Below, one piece after another: positions 1 to 8,788 of a DNA stretch of 64,000 bases. The first letter of the stretch is position 1; each line of letters starts with the position of its first letter. Below the pieces are notes generated by a model. That model saw nothing but the letters and a program-made list of their open reading frames with translations. It ran no database searches and was not told the origin of the DNA. A program made the translations under genes and the position numbers. This DNA comes from BCD1 sp942492125 (GTDB lineage Bacteria; Bacteroidota; Bacteroidia; Chitinophagales; Saprospiraceae), in NCBI GenBank assembly GCA_942492125.1, contig CALODM010000009.1:186001-250000 (forward strand), in the 5' to 3' direction.

Positions 1-1071
1 CTCATCCAGGATACCATCCCCGTCCGTATCAATTTCCGGACATCCCAGTAATTCTTTTGGCCCCGCCTTGAAGGGGCATTTGTCTTTGGTATCGTCTATA
101 CCGTCTCCATCGGAATCTTTATAGGGGCAACCGTTATTCAATGGAGAACCTGCTTCCACAGGGCAGCGATCCATCTTGTCTGTTATACCATCTCCATCGG
201 AATCCGGGCACCCAAATAATTCCGCAGTTCCAGGCTCCAAAGGACATTCATCTATTTGGTCTTCAATACCATCACTGTCGCTGTCCGGGCATCCTTCCAA
301 AACTTCCAGTCCGGGGACCTGGGGACATCGATCTGTTTTATTGGCAATGCCGTCCCCGTCATCATCCCTCCGGCTTATACGGTAAGCAAGTGCCAGGGTT
401 GCCGAACCATACCAGTCGTCCCGCTCAGGGTTGGCTGAAGCGCTGATCCCATCCAGGTGATCTGAAAAAGGCACCCTGAGGCCGGCAGAAGCGTTGATAT
501 ATAAATTAGAAACCAGGCGCAGGTTAAATCCCAGCCCTCCTGTAAATCCAAAGAGTCCACCGCCGAAATCCGTAGATTGATCCGTAATGATGCCTTCTTT
601 ATTCCCATCCAGTTTGTTGCGTTCAAAATTGGCCTCGGGTTGAATAAAAAAAACGGCAGGGCCCAAAAAAATCGTTGGCGAAAATCGTTGCAGGTTACTG
701 GATTTAAAAGGATCCCATTCGGTGGTAAGGGCTATCTCAACAACCTGGGTATTGAAGTAAAACCCACGGTTGAGCCTGTCGGTTTGTTCCGGATAAAGGT
801 AATCGTCTCCGGAAAGGGATGTAGAAATTATGCTGGTCTTCAGTGAAAAAAATGGCGCCCATTCTTTTTTCACAAAAAAGCCGAGAGCCGGATTGGCGGG
901 TTTAAGTGCAAAATTGCTGGAAGCAATATCTCCAAAATAGGTGGTTGCTCCTCCGGAAATACCCAATTCCCAGTGATTGTTCTGCCCGGCAGACAAAAAA
1001 GGAACCAGGCAAATGCACAGAACGAAAAACAGCTTTTTCAGGGAGTGAAATATGAATGACTTTTGCCCCAC
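1..1071 (-). CDS. Outer-membrane beta-barrel protein with thrombospondin type-3 repeats (3' end outside window)
   Basis: The frame is open from the window edge for 357 codons. After a signal peptide (hydrophobic stretch ending near LSAGQ) comes a DUF6089-like barrel of about 220 residues, with GGATTYFGDI at its start and alternating aromatic strands. Five calcium-binding thrombospondin type-3 repeats follow, each with a DSDGDGI-type core and a CP pair. In the family such repeats usually link the barrel to an OmpA-like peptidoglycan-binding domain, which would lie beyond base 1. The only start after an in-frame stop is GTG at 1071; no ATG precedes the signal peptide, so the exact start is uncertain. 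Probable role: structural outer-membrane protein anchored to the wall. Confidence 0.85.
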   Translation of the reverse strand, partial: MGQKSFIFHSLKKLFFVLCICLVPFLSAGQNNHWELGISGGATTYFGDIASSNFALKPANPALGFFVKKEWAPFFSLKTSIISTSLSGDDYLYPEQTDRLNRGFYFNTQVVEIALTTEWDPFKSSNLQRFSPTIFLGPAVFFIQPEANFERNKLDGNKEGIITDQSTDFGGGLFGFTGGLGFNLRLVSNLYINASAGLRVPFSDHLDGISASANPERDDWYGSATLALAYRISRRDDDGDGIANKTDRCPQVPGLEVLEGCPDSDSDGIEDQIDECPLEPGTAELFGCPDSDGDGITDKMDRCPVEAGSPLNNGCPYKDSDGDGIDDTKDKCPFKAGPKELLGCPEIDTDGDGILDE

Positions 1072-1168
1072 AAATAGTTTTGCTTTGGTAATTTTTTAGA
1101 CAAAACTAAACCATCCTGTATTAAATTGTACTAAAACAACCAAATAATCCGAGGAGACAGACAGAGAA

Positions 1169-1510
1169 TTACTGTTGTTTGAGTAATTCGATTTCTCTTT
1201 CTCTGTTTTTGATTACTTGTTTAAGCTTTTCATTTTCTTTTTCAAGCTCGTTTACTCTTTTTTGCAGTCTGTCAATTTCTGCTGTTTCACGCGTATTACT
1301 GTCGGATTTTTTGGTTTCGCTGTCCCTTTTAACAGACGTTGTTCCTTCGTCATTACTTTCCTCAGCCAGGTCAATGCCAACCAGTTTTTTAAGGTTGGTC
1401 AAACCATTTTCTCCATTATAATAAGATGCTCCGAAATAGGCAAGGGGAATAATGATAACCATTGCAAAAAAGAAGCGCGCAAATCCGGTAAGTTTAAATT
1501 TTGAAGCCAT
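1169..1510 (-). CDS. Small membrane-anchored coiled-coil protein
   Basis: This 113-residue protein is not a family I can name. Residues about 8-30 form one transmembrane helix (FARFFFAMVIIIPLAYFGAS). A short charged linker rich in Ser, Thr, Asp and Lys follows, and residues about 78-113 are a heptad-like coiled coil (DRLQKRVNELEKENEKLKQ). The N-terminus is probably cytoplasmic and short, with the coiled coil on one side of the membrane, suggesting oligomerisation or a scaffold role. It stands alone between the barrel gene and the divergent DUF2911 gene. It looks intact; no function can be assigned. Confidence 0.7.
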   Translation of the reverse strand: MASKFKLTGFARFFFAMVIIIPLAYFGASYYNGENGLTNLKKLVGIDLAEESNDEGTTSVKRDSETKKSDSNTRETAEIDRLQKRVNELEKENEKLKQVIKNREREIELLKQQ

Positions 1511-1784
1511 GAAATTTTATGTTTATTGCAAATATAATCAGCGTGAGGGACTTTTGAATTCAAAATTCTACCTGCTTATATATTTCAGCGATGAAATGAG
1601 GTTGGTATAAGTATTACACCATTTTTGGCAGGCGTTTTATGTCAAATAGCAGATAAATACCCGGCGGAACTGTTAAGAAAAACAGGAATATTTATAGCAT
1701 GTTGTATATTGGCCCGCAATATGGTCGATTCCAATACAGGAATCGGTTTGGGAAAACAATAATTTAGCATATAAATCATAAAAA

Positions 1785-2641
1785 ATGAAGCAACTACTTG
1801 TATTGTGTATTGGCCTGTTTTTGAGTACGACTATGTGGGCACAGCTGGAATTGCCACAAAAAAGTCCGAAGGCGTCGACTTCTTTTATCATCGGCTTGAC
1901 CAAGGTTACCATTGCGTACAGCAGCCCGGCGGTAAAGGAGAGGAATTGCGTGGGAGGCCTTATACCGTTTGACGAGGTTTGGAGAGCCGGAGCCAATGAA
2001 GCTACGACCATAGAATTTAGCACCGATGTAATGATCGAGGATACGTTTTTGAAAAAAGGTAAATACTCCTTGTTCTTCATTCCAAAAACGAGGGAAAATG
2101 GACGGCCATTTTCAATAAAGTTGCTGAGCAGTGGGGGGCTTATTCCTATAATCCCGCCCAGGATGCGCTGCGGGTCGAAATCCAGACCAAAGATTCCGAT
2201 GAAATCGAAGAAAGGCTCAATTTTAAAATCGTAGATACCGCCCAGGATCGCGGATATGTTCGTTTTGCCTGGGAAAAGAAACGGGCCTATATTCTGCTGC
2301 GTACCGATATGATGAGTCATATCAGGGAAAATATTAAAAAGGCCGTCGATGACGCGAATCCGGAGGATAAGTGGCTGATACATGCCCAGGCGGCTGACTG
2401 GTACCTGGATAACGGACATCCTGCAAAAGCGGAACAACAAATAGAAATTTCAACAGGAATGGCCAAACACTCCCGAAATTGTTGGATTGAAGCAAAAATC
2501 AAGGCATACAATAAAGACTATGCGGGCGCTGTCGAAAGCGCCAGACAAGCAGAGGAACTTGGCAAAAAAGCGAATAGCAGCTTTTACAATGCCTCTAAAG
2601 AGCGCATCGCCCGGGCTATAAAGGAATGGTCTGCTAATTAA
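1785..2641 (+). CDS. DUF2911 secreted protein, one frameshift
   Basis: A signal peptide (MKQLLVLCIGLFLSTTMWAQ) is followed by the DUF2911 domain: a beta-rich region with SPAVKERNCVGGLIPFDEVWRAGANEAT and KKGKYSLFFIP. The reading frame then breaks. After the A4 run at 2095-2098 the family continuation (EKWTAIFNKVAEQWGAYSYN) appears only in the next frame and runs without a stop to 2641, giving about 285 residues in total, the usual length. One A is missing from a homopolymer, so this is either a sequencing error or a fresh inactivating mutation. The C-terminal part is helical and TPR-like. The family is secreted or periplasmic in Bacteroidota; its biochemical role is unknown. Confidence 0.85.
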
Positions 2642-2732
2642 TAAGCCAATTTACCCTGTTTTTTCAAAATTTAGAGAAGAACACAGTTCATCCCGAATTT
2701 TGCCTCATTTGATAGACTCAAGCCACACAAAA

Positions 2733-2766
2733 ATCCCAAATTTTGGTTACCACCAAAATTTGGGAT
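2733..2766. terminator. Bidirectional hairpin between convergent genes
   Basis: A perfect 14-bp inverted repeat (ATCCCAAATTTTGG / CCAAAATTTGGGAT) with a 6-base loop sits between the convergent DUF2911 and EAD11-like genes. Position and symmetry fit a shared transcription terminator. There is no long U tract directly after the stem on the plus strand. Confidence 0.7.
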
Positions 2767-2802
2767 GTCTCCTGTTTTATTTGAAAATAAGATCCACTTA
2801 CG

Positions 2803-4119
2803 TCATACTTTCTCAGGAAGGGTTGCAACATAGGAAGCCAGTTTAAGAATGCTGACTCTCAATTTATTTTGTTCAATTGAGAGGTCATTATACCCCATGG
2901 TGCCGTCAATGACAGACCTTTCAAGGGTTCTGAAACGGGACTCCAGAACTATAATACTGTTGGCAGAATCCTGGTCACCTGAATTTTCAATCGCCGCATT
3001 TAAAACTTCAAGGGCTTCTTTTATTTTATCATTGCTGACCAGTCGACCAACGGTTTGCTTAACTTCCAGCAAATCACCAGACCCCAGCAGGTATTTCGTA
3101 CTGGCATCTCCCAGGTGATCCCAAACCTTCTTTTTTACCTGGAGTTTAAGCTTATCCAGTTTGTCTTCAATGTTTATGAGCTCCTCTGGTGTGATCAGGC
3201 TGTAATAGGAAAGGATCAGGTTTTTGATCACTTCATCTTTTTTATTAAAAAAGGAGGTTTGCCTGTTCAGATAATCACTTAACTTTTCAGGGATGAATCT
3301 CAGGTTTGGATATTTAAGATAATTGAGTACGCTGGTCATATTTTGATGTTCGGCATAAGTTCTCATAATACCTATCCGAATTTTACGCAGCGTTCTCAGG
3401 TCGTATCCGTTACTTTTCTCAAGAAAAAAAACACCAACGTCTATCCCGTCAACTTCAATCCATTTAAAGGCAATTTTCAGACCTTTTGCCATTTCCCGGC
3501 CTTCAGGCAAGTTGAAATCAGAATCACGATATTCCAGCAGGATACACATTTCCCCGGCGGTGACGTATTTCATTCCATTGGAGGAATCTGGGAAGTCTGC
3601 TGCCGAAGCTTTTTCATACAATTCGCTAAGTTTTTTACTGCAGTGGATAACCTTGCTGTTGATCGGGGTACTTTCCAGGTTTTTTATTTGTACAGGAATA
3701 TGACAAATCTGCGTTACCAGTTTTACAAAAGTCCTGAAAGGATTTTGTTTTTCACTGACGGCAACCTGATTGCTGGTGAGTCCGACCTCATAACGGATGG
3801 AGGATTTACCGTCGTTGAGCAGCCGCCTGAAAATACATTCGAGCTTAGACACTTCTTCAGAGGCCACCTTTTCCAGTTTTGGCAATTTGAATCCGCCTTT
3901 TCCATTAATAAAGAAGAGTTCGTCGTGAAAATAGTCATGCCCCCCTTTTTTTCTTCTTTTTAAGTGACCGAAATACTGAACAAAGTGCCTGCTAGGTTGC
4001 GGATTATCCCAGGTGGGGCGAGGTTTGAGGTGACTTTGGTCGGGGATAAGCAACGGCCTGATATCACAGATGGGATACTGGATAAAAACAATTAGCCGTT
4101 TATTGGTTTTAGACTTCAT
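2803..4119 (-). CDS. Protein with C-terminal effector-associated domain (EAD11-like)
   Basis: The protein has 438 residues. The last ~85 (from about 352) resemble the effector-associated domain EAD11: a helical pattern VKQTVGRLVSNDKIKEALEV, then a variable loop, then LESRFRTLERSVIDGTM and a final IEQNKLRVSILKL helix. EADs are small helical adaptors that, in Bacteroidota and other multicellular bacteria, pair effectors with NTPase sensors in predicted conflict or cell-death systems. The N-terminal 350 residues show no motif I recognise: no NTPase, protease or TIR signature, and no membrane helix. No partner with a matching EAD lies nearby, so the gene is an orphan component here. The assignment of the tail is fairly good; the effector or sensor role of the front is open. 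Confidence 0.6.
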   Translation of the reverse strand: MKSKTNKRLIVFIQYPICDIRPLLIPDQSHLKPRPTWDNPQPSRHFVQYFGHLKRRKKGGHDYFHDELFFINGKGGFKLPKLEKVASEEVSKLECIFRRLLNDGKSSIRYEVGLTSNQVAVSEKQNPFRTFVKLVTQICHIPVQIKNLESTPINSKVIHCSKKLSELYEKASAADFPDSSNGMKYVTAGEMCILLEYRDSDFNLPEGREMAKGLKIAFKWIEVDGIDVGVFFLEKSNGYDLRTLRKIRIGIMRTYAEHQNMTSVLNYLKYPNLRFIPEKLSDYLNRQTSFFNKKDEVIKNLILSYYSLITPEELINIEDKLDKLKLQVKKKVWDHLGDASTKYLLGSGDLLEVKQTVGRLVSNDKIKEALEVLNAAIENSGDQDSANSIIVLESRFRTLERSVIDGTMGYNDLSIEQNKLRVSILKLASYVATLPEKV

Positions 4120-4466
4120 AATAAAATCGCCCCCCCAATCAATTGCCAGGGAAGGGCGTTCACAACTCCGGTTATTCTCACCAGCTCAAAACAAAGCTTT
4201 CGCCATGATTTCACAGCGGATTTACTAACCTTAAGTCGTTGGTTGAATAAAAGGAAACCAATCGTTTGTTGGTATTCCGAATTACCACAACTTCAATAAA
4301 TTGGATGTTAAATTTAACAAAAATTTACCTCAAAATCAAGGTTTTGGAAGGGGCATTGCCAAATTGGCCGAAAACCCTTAGTTTTGCACAGAGATCTCTG
4401 TTTCACAGGGAGTTTCAATTCATTGAACTGTAAGGCTATTTTTTTTGCCTTTTAAAATACTGGAGT
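4120..4466. other. Intergenic region without a recognisable gene
   Basis: About 350 AT-rich bases between the start of the EAD11-like gene and the small ORF behind the alkyltransferase-like gene. It presumably holds the EAD gene promoter (reading leftward). A minor inverted repeat (ACCAA / TTGGT, 4257-4273) is present. I see no RNA gene or coding remnant. Confidence 0.4.
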
Positions 4467-4541
4467 TCATCGCTCCAAAAGAGGAAGTTGGATTTTCTCG
4501 AGCAGCCCGGTGATGATATTTTTATTATCGGGTTTGCTCAT
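4467..4541 (-). CDS. Possible 24-residue peptide downstream of the alkyltransferase-like gene
   Basis: An ATG lies two bases after the stop of the upstream gene on the same strand and opens a 24-codon frame (MSKPDNKNIITGLLEK and eight more). Tight spacing suggests co-transcription, and the peptide is amphipathic. Size and lack of a known family make chance likely. Confidence 0.2.
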   Translation of the reverse strand: MSKPDNKNIITGLLEKIQLPLLER

Positions 4542-4543
4542 TT

Positions 4544-4870
4544 TTACTGGTCATACTCTTCCGGGTGCCAAAAGTATTTATCCATATCGATTATTTTATT
4601 ATTCACCACTTTTATACCTTCTTTTTCAAGTCTCTCCTGCATGAGATCAGGGTGTGCAAAATGATTGCGGCCGCTTAACTCTCCTTTTCGGTTGACGACC
4701 CTGTGCGCCGGAATGTCCGTCCCCATGGAATTGTTTAATGCCCATCCGACCATTCGGGCTGATCCCAGACTGAGGTAATCGGCAATTGCACCATAAGTAC
4801 TGACTCTTCCGGGCGGAATTCTTCTGGTAAGTTCGAAAACTAACTCGTAGTAATTATCTTTGGGCTTCAT
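4544..4870 (-). CDS. Alkyltransferase-like protein (MGMT family, DNA-binding)
   Basis: This is a 108-residue single-domain homologue of the C-terminal domain of O6-methylguanine-DNA methyltransferase. It shows the winged-helix part (PPGRVSTYGAIADYLSLGSARMVGWALNNS) and the active-site segment, which reads PAHRVVN where methyltransferases have PCHRV. The acceptor cysteine is thus alanine, so it cannot take an alkyl group. Alkyltransferase-like proteins instead bind O6-alkylguanine, flip the base and hand the lesion to nucleotide excision repair. Length and the RxxxxGxL/HHF-type tail (GELSGRNHFAHP) suit the family. Its start lies 12 bases from the divergent TrpF-like gene. Confidence 0.88.
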   Translation of the reverse strand: MKPKDNYYELVFELTRRIPPGRVSTYGAIADYLSLGSARMVGWALNNSMGTDIPAHRVVNRKGELSGRNHFAHPDLMQERLEKEGIKVVNNKIIDMDKYFWHPEEYDQ

Positions 4871-4882
4871 AATTGTCAGATC

Positions 4883-5527
4883 ATGTTGAAGACCAAAGTT
4901 AAGGCAAGTTCGATTACCAATTTAACGGATGCCAGATATTTTGCTGCCATGGGGGTAGAATGGCTCGGGTTTAATCTCAATTCGAAGAATCCTCCTGTTG
5001 TGCCGTTCGAAAACATCCGGGAGATTGAAGCCTGGGTGGAAGGTGTGAAAATCGTTGCTGAATATGGCGATGAATCCTGGGAGAAGGTTTTGGAAGGTGT
5101 CCAGGAGGTTATTCCCAATGTGGTTCAACTCGGAGGAGATTACGGTGTTTCCGAAATACTGGAATTACCGGCTTCCGTCGGGGTCATCAAAGAAATTGTA
5201 ATTGGCCCGGATACCTCCTTAGCATCTTTGCTCGAACAAATGGAGGAAATGGAAGGACACGTACAGGCTTTTTCGCTAAATTTCAGCCAGAACCAGATTC
5301 GCTGGCAGAACCTGGAGGAAGGAGTTCCTTTTTCCGTTCAGGATATTGAGAACATGACCCGGAAATTTCCTGTCCTGATCGAGATGGATATGGAGGAGGA
5401 AAATTTGTCAAAGTGCCTGGCTATTGAAAACCTCGAAGGACTGACTGTAAAAGGCGGGGAAGAAGAGAAAGTCGGGTTCAAATCGTTTCAGGAACTCGAT
5501 GATTTTTTTGATGCGCTGATGGATTGA
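4883..5527 (+). CDS. TrpF-like TIM-barrel protein with altered active site
   Basis: The 214-residue product aligns with phosphoribosylanthranilate isomerase (TrpF) at its front: the strand-helix TNLTDARYFAAMGVEWLGFN followed by an SKNPPVV segment matches the enzyme's first two barrel units. The diagnostic KICG motif is KASS, so the catalytic cysteine is absent, and I see no clear equivalent of the catalytic aspartate or of the phosphate-binding Gly-rich loop near the C-terminus. It is therefore probably not a working isomerase. No other trp gene is near. It is divergent from the alkyltransferase-like gene across 12 bases, so the two probably share a control region. Function unknown. Confidence 0.65.
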   Translation: MLKTKVKASSITNLTDARYFAAMGVEWLGFNLNSKNPPVVPFENIREIEAWVEGVKIVAEYGDESWEKVLEGVQEVIPNVVQLGGDYGVSEILELPASVGVIKEIVIGPDTSLASLLEQMEEMEGHVQAFSLNFSQNQIRWQNLEEGVPFSVQDIENMTRKFPVLIEMDMEEENLSKCLAIENLEGLTVKGGEEEKVGFKSFQELDDFFDALMD

Positions 5528-5609
5528 TCTGCCACGGTTTTTAACCCCCTAAAGGCTCTGTTGGTATCAGGGGGATATCCTATGCCTGTACTTTTATCAA
5601 TCATTTACT

Positions 5610-5617
5610 TATCTTTG
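5610..5617 (+). promoter_or_regulatory. Bacteroidota -7 box upstream of the SPOR gene
   Basis: TATCTTTG matches the TAnnTTTG -7 consensus and lies 22 bases before the ATG at 5640. No convincing -33 TTG is placed at the usual distance, so the call rests on the -7 match and position. Confidence 0.4.
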
Positions 5618-5639
5618 AAAAAACAAAAATAAAAGCTTC

Positions 5640-6041
5640 ATGAAGCGTATATCAATTCTCATCCCGATAATGTTGTTATTGGTGGTTTCTATAAACGCTC
5701 AAAATATCCGTATGACGGAGGAACCGCTCATTACTTCCATGATGGAGAAGTTTGAAGAAACCAACAGGGCAACGGAATTTGTGGAGGGCTGGCGCATTCA
5801 AATTCTCGCCACAACCAACAGAGAACAGCTCGAAACATCGCGGCAAAGATTTCAATACCGCTACCCCAATATTCCGGTAACCTGGGTACACTCAAGTCCT
5901 CATTATAAATTGCGGGCAGGTGCTTTCCTCACCAAACTGGAGGCATTGAGACTTAAATACATCCTCGAACGGGATTATACCGGAATATACCTGGTTAAAG
6001 ATGATGAAATTCGCGTCAGTGAACTGCTAAATTCGTTTTAG
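5640..6041 (+). CDS. SPOR-domain periplasmic protein
   Basis: This 133-residue protein begins with a signal peptide (MKRISILIPIMLLLVVSINAQ). From about residue 50 a SPOR domain follows: WRIQILATTNREQLETSRQ, a central strand around IPVTWVHSSPHYKLRAGAF, then a helix and final strand (YTGIYLVKDDEI). SPOR domains bind denuded glycan strands of septal or remodelled peptidoglycan. It lies 57 bases upstream of rodA on the same strand, so co-transcription and a role in wall growth or division are likely. Confidence 0.88.
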   Translation: MKRISILIPIMLLLVVSINAQNIRMTEEPLITSMMEKFEETNRATEFVEGWRIQILATTNREQLETSRQRFQYRYPNIPVTWVHSSPHYKLRAGAFLTKLEALRLKYILERDYTGIYLVKDDEIRVSELLNSF

Positions 6042-6097
6042 AAGAAAACGGATCGTTATCGGATATCTGACTCACAACCCCGACAAAATAAATTGCA

Positions 6098-7501
6098 TTG
6101 ACCAGTGTAACACAAACTTTAAGAAGAAGGCCTGATTTTGTCACCTTTGGTATATACCTGGGGCTGGTAGCTATTGGCTGGTTGATGATTTTTACGGTTG
6201 GTTATGAAGATGGTTATGAGCTCAGCGAATTCTTAAATACCGCTGTTGGAAAGCAAACCATCTGGATCGGCATTAGTTTTTTCGCTTTCTTCCTGGTGCA
6301 GTTTATCAGTTGGAAGTTTTGGCAGTCTTTTGCCTACCCTGTTTATATTTTCACTTTACTGTTATTGATTGGCGTCCTTTTTTTTGGTGCCAATATCAAT
6401 GGAGCTACTTCCTGGTTCAGGTTTGGAGGGTTTACCATACAACCTTCAGAGCTGGCAAAGGTGGGTACCTGCCTGGCCATGGCTGCCTTGCTGGGACATT
6501 ACAACACAGACCTCCGGCAAGTCCGCTGGCAGTTGATAGCCGCTGCTATTTTTGGGATGCCCATGTTGCTGATATTGCTTCAGCCGGACGCCGGATCTGC
6601 ACTGGTTTTCATCTCTTTTTTGATTGTCCTGTACAGGGCAGGGCTACCTTCTAATTATTATATCATCGGTATTTACAGTGCCGTAGTTTTGATATTGGGG
6701 TTTGTATTCGAACCTTTTATTTTGATAAAGGCCCTGATAGTATTGGCCATAATCGTGATGTCGCTGAACTTCAAACCTAAGTCCTATGGTTTAATGACAT
6801 CGGCATTATTTGCAACAGGTGTATACTTTTTGTACCGGGAACTCCCGGAATATGAGCTGTATATCTTGGGAGGGACCATCCTCACAGGATTAGTACTTTC
6901 GGGATTGCTGTGGACAAGAAGAAAAGAAAAAGAAGTAAGTCTTTTGATCGGTGCGGTGATTCTGGGGACTGTTCTGACCATTGGAGCAAATTATGCCTTT
7001 GCCAAACTCCCCCCTCACCAACAGGATCGCATCAATGTTTGGTTACGGCCAGGGATGACCAATGATAAAGAAGCAGGATATAACCTGGCCAATTCTCAAA
7101 TGGCCATAGGTGCTGGTGGTTTGGAGGGAAAGGGGTTTTTGAAAGGAACACTGACCAAAGGAGGTTACGTTCCCGAACAGATGACCGATTTTATCTTTTG
7201 CACCATCGGCGAAGAACAAGGTTTTGTCGGCAGTATGGCGGTGATCATTCTTTTTCTCTTATTACTTTTCAGGATCACTGTCATCGCAGAGCGGCAGCGA
7301 ACAGATTTTGTTCGCTACTATGCCTATGGTGTTGCCGGCATCATTTTCATTCACTTCCTGGTGAATATCGGTATGACCATGAGGGTAATGCCTGTTATTG
7401 GTATCCCATTACCTTTTATCAGCAAAGGAGGATCTTCCTTGCTTGGATTTTCCATCATGCTCGGTATTTTGCTGAAAATGGACAACAGTGGAAGGGAATA
7501 A
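6098..7501 (+). CDS. rodA: RodA, SEDS peptidoglycan polymerase
   Basis: The 467-residue polytopic membrane protein belongs to the FtsW/RodA/SpoVE family, which polymerises lipid II glycan strands during cell elongation with a class B penicillin-binding protein. Visible landmarks are WFRFGGFTIQPSELAK in the early extracellular/helix region, the LQPDAGSALVF segment with the conserved Asp, and the late loop NSQMAIGAGGLEGKGFLKGT ... VPEQMTDFIF ... GEEQGFVGS. The C-terminal LPFISKGGSSLLGFSI motif is also typical. The supported start is TTG at 6098; no ATG fits the N-terminus. The length is somewhat above the proteobacterial norm because of a hydrophobic insert around residues 200-300, usual for Bacteroidota. 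Confidence 0.95.
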   Translation: MTSVTQTLRRRPDFVTFGIYLGLVAIGWLMIFTVGYEDGYELSEFLNTAVGKQTIWIGISFFAFFLVQFISWKFWQSFAYPVYIFTLLLLIGVLFFGANINGATSWFRFGGFTIQPSELAKVGTCLAMAALLGHYNTDLRQVRWQLIAAAIFGMPMLLILLQPDAGSALVFISFLIVLYRAGLPSNYYIIGIYSAVVLILGFVFEPFILIKALIVLAIIVMSLNFKPKSYGLMTSALFATGVYFLYRELPEYELYILGGTILTGLVLSGLLWTRRKEKEVSLLIGAVILGTVLTIGANYAFAKLPPHQQDRINVWLRPGMTNDKEAGYNLANSQMAIGAGGLEGKGFLKGTLTKGGYVPEQMTDFIFCTIGEEQGFVGSMAVIILFLLLLFRITVIAERQRTDFVRYYAYGVAGIIFIHFLVNIGMTMRVMPVIGIPLPFISKGGSSLLGFSIMLGILLKMDNSGRE

Positions 7502-7611
7502 AATTTTAATCAGCCCGATTACCGCCCTTCTTCCGGCATTTCCTGTGCGAAAAACGATCCGTGGCAAGCATGGCCAGGGTTTCACTCCAAATTATCCATC
7601 GTCAATCGTCA

Positions 7612-8613
7612 TCACCCACCAATACTCGTCATGGATTCAGAAATGTCATTTCCGGGAAGTCGCTGGTTTTCAGCTTCAAACCCATCTCTGGCCCGGTTTT
7701 CCAAGGCTTCAAAATAAGCTGATTTAATCTCTGCATCTGTAGCGCCGGCGCGCATCATGTCCTTAATGTTGAATACGCCCGAATCGTAAAGGCAGGTTTT
7801 TAACATACCGGTTGAAGTAATCCGTAACCGGTTGCAGGTACCGCAAAAAGTCCGGCTGTAAGCTGCAATAATACCAAAGCTTCCTTTAAACCCGGGGATT
7901 TGGTAATTGGCAGAAGTGGAATAGGCCGGATCTTCCATTTTACGGAGTTCCGGATAGGCCTCCCGGATATGCTCCAGGATATGTTTATGGTTCCATTTCA
8001 GGACCGGATAATGATCTCCCGTTCCATTAAAAGGCATTTCTTCGATAAACCGTACATTGATCGGAAGATTTTTGGCCAATTCGACCATTGGAAGGATATC
8101 GTCCGTATTTTTCCCTTCCATGACTACGGTATTGATTTTGGTGGGAATATCATATTTTAGTAACTGGTCCAGCGTCCGCAAAACAGTTGGTAATTCATCC
8201 CTGCGGGTAATGGAGTGAAAACGCTCCCGATCGATACTGTCCAGGCTTAGGTTGACAGAATGAATGCGCAGTTTTTGGAATTCCGGAACGAGGTTTTCGG
8301 TAAGGGTGCCGTTGGTGGTGATGTTGATTTTTTTGAGGTCTTTCAATTTACTCATCGCGTATAGAAAATCCATCATATCCTTTCTGACAAAGGGTTCTCC
8401 ACCGGTAATGCGTAGTTTTTCGATGCCCATGGTAACGAGAAATTGTACAATTCTCCTCATTTCCTCATAAGTCAGTAAATCCTCCCGTGCGGTAAATTGT
8501 ATTCCTCTTTCGGGCATGCAATAAAAACAACGCAGATTGCATCTGTCTGTTACAGCCAATCTCAGATAGTTGATCAATCGGCCATGATTATCGTATAATT
8601 TCCTCTTGTCCAT
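7612..8613 (-). CDS. moaA: GTP 3',8-cyclase MoaA (molybdenum cofactor step 1)
   Basis: This radical SAM enzyme converts GTP to 3',8-cyclo-7,8-dihydro-GTP, the first step of molybdopterin synthesis. The N-terminal cluster motif is CNLRCFYC (Cys 25, 29, 32 when counted from the ATG at 8613), followed by RITGGEP for SAM binding. The second, C-terminal 4Fe-4S cluster motif is visible as FCGTCNRLR with CLYD further on. The end, SMTSIGG, is the flexible Gly-Gly tail needed for activity. An upstream in-frame start at 8634 exists, but homologues begin near the second methionine, giving 333 residues. No other moa genes are in the window. It converges with rodA. Confidence 0.95.
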   Translation of the reverse strand: MDKRKLYDNHGRLINYLRLAVTDRCNLRCFYCMPERGIQFTAREDLLTYEEMRRIVQFLVTMGIEKLRITGGEPFVRKDMMDFLYAMSKLKDLKKINITTNGTLTENLVPEFQKLRIHSVNLSLDSIDRERFHSITRRDELPTVLRTLDQLLKYDIPTKINTVVMEGKNTDDILPMVELAKNLPINVRFIEEMPFNGTGDHYPVLKWNHKHILEHIREAYPELRKMEDPAYSTSANYQIPGFKGSFGIIAAYSRTFCGTCNRLRITSTGMLKTCLYDSGVFNIKDMMRAGATDAEIKSAYFEALENRARDGFEAENQRLPGNDISESMTSIGG

Positions 8614-8788
8614 GTTTATTTGTCTGGTTTGCAAAGGTAGGACATAAAGTCGATATTAGCTTCCTCAACTTCAGGCTTCTACTTTGCTTAAACATATCAT
8701 TTCCTTTCTTTTGCCAACAACTACAGGAAAAGTGCTCAAATCTCTTTATTATTGGGCTCTCAATTAAGAAAACGAAAACGGTTCCATT

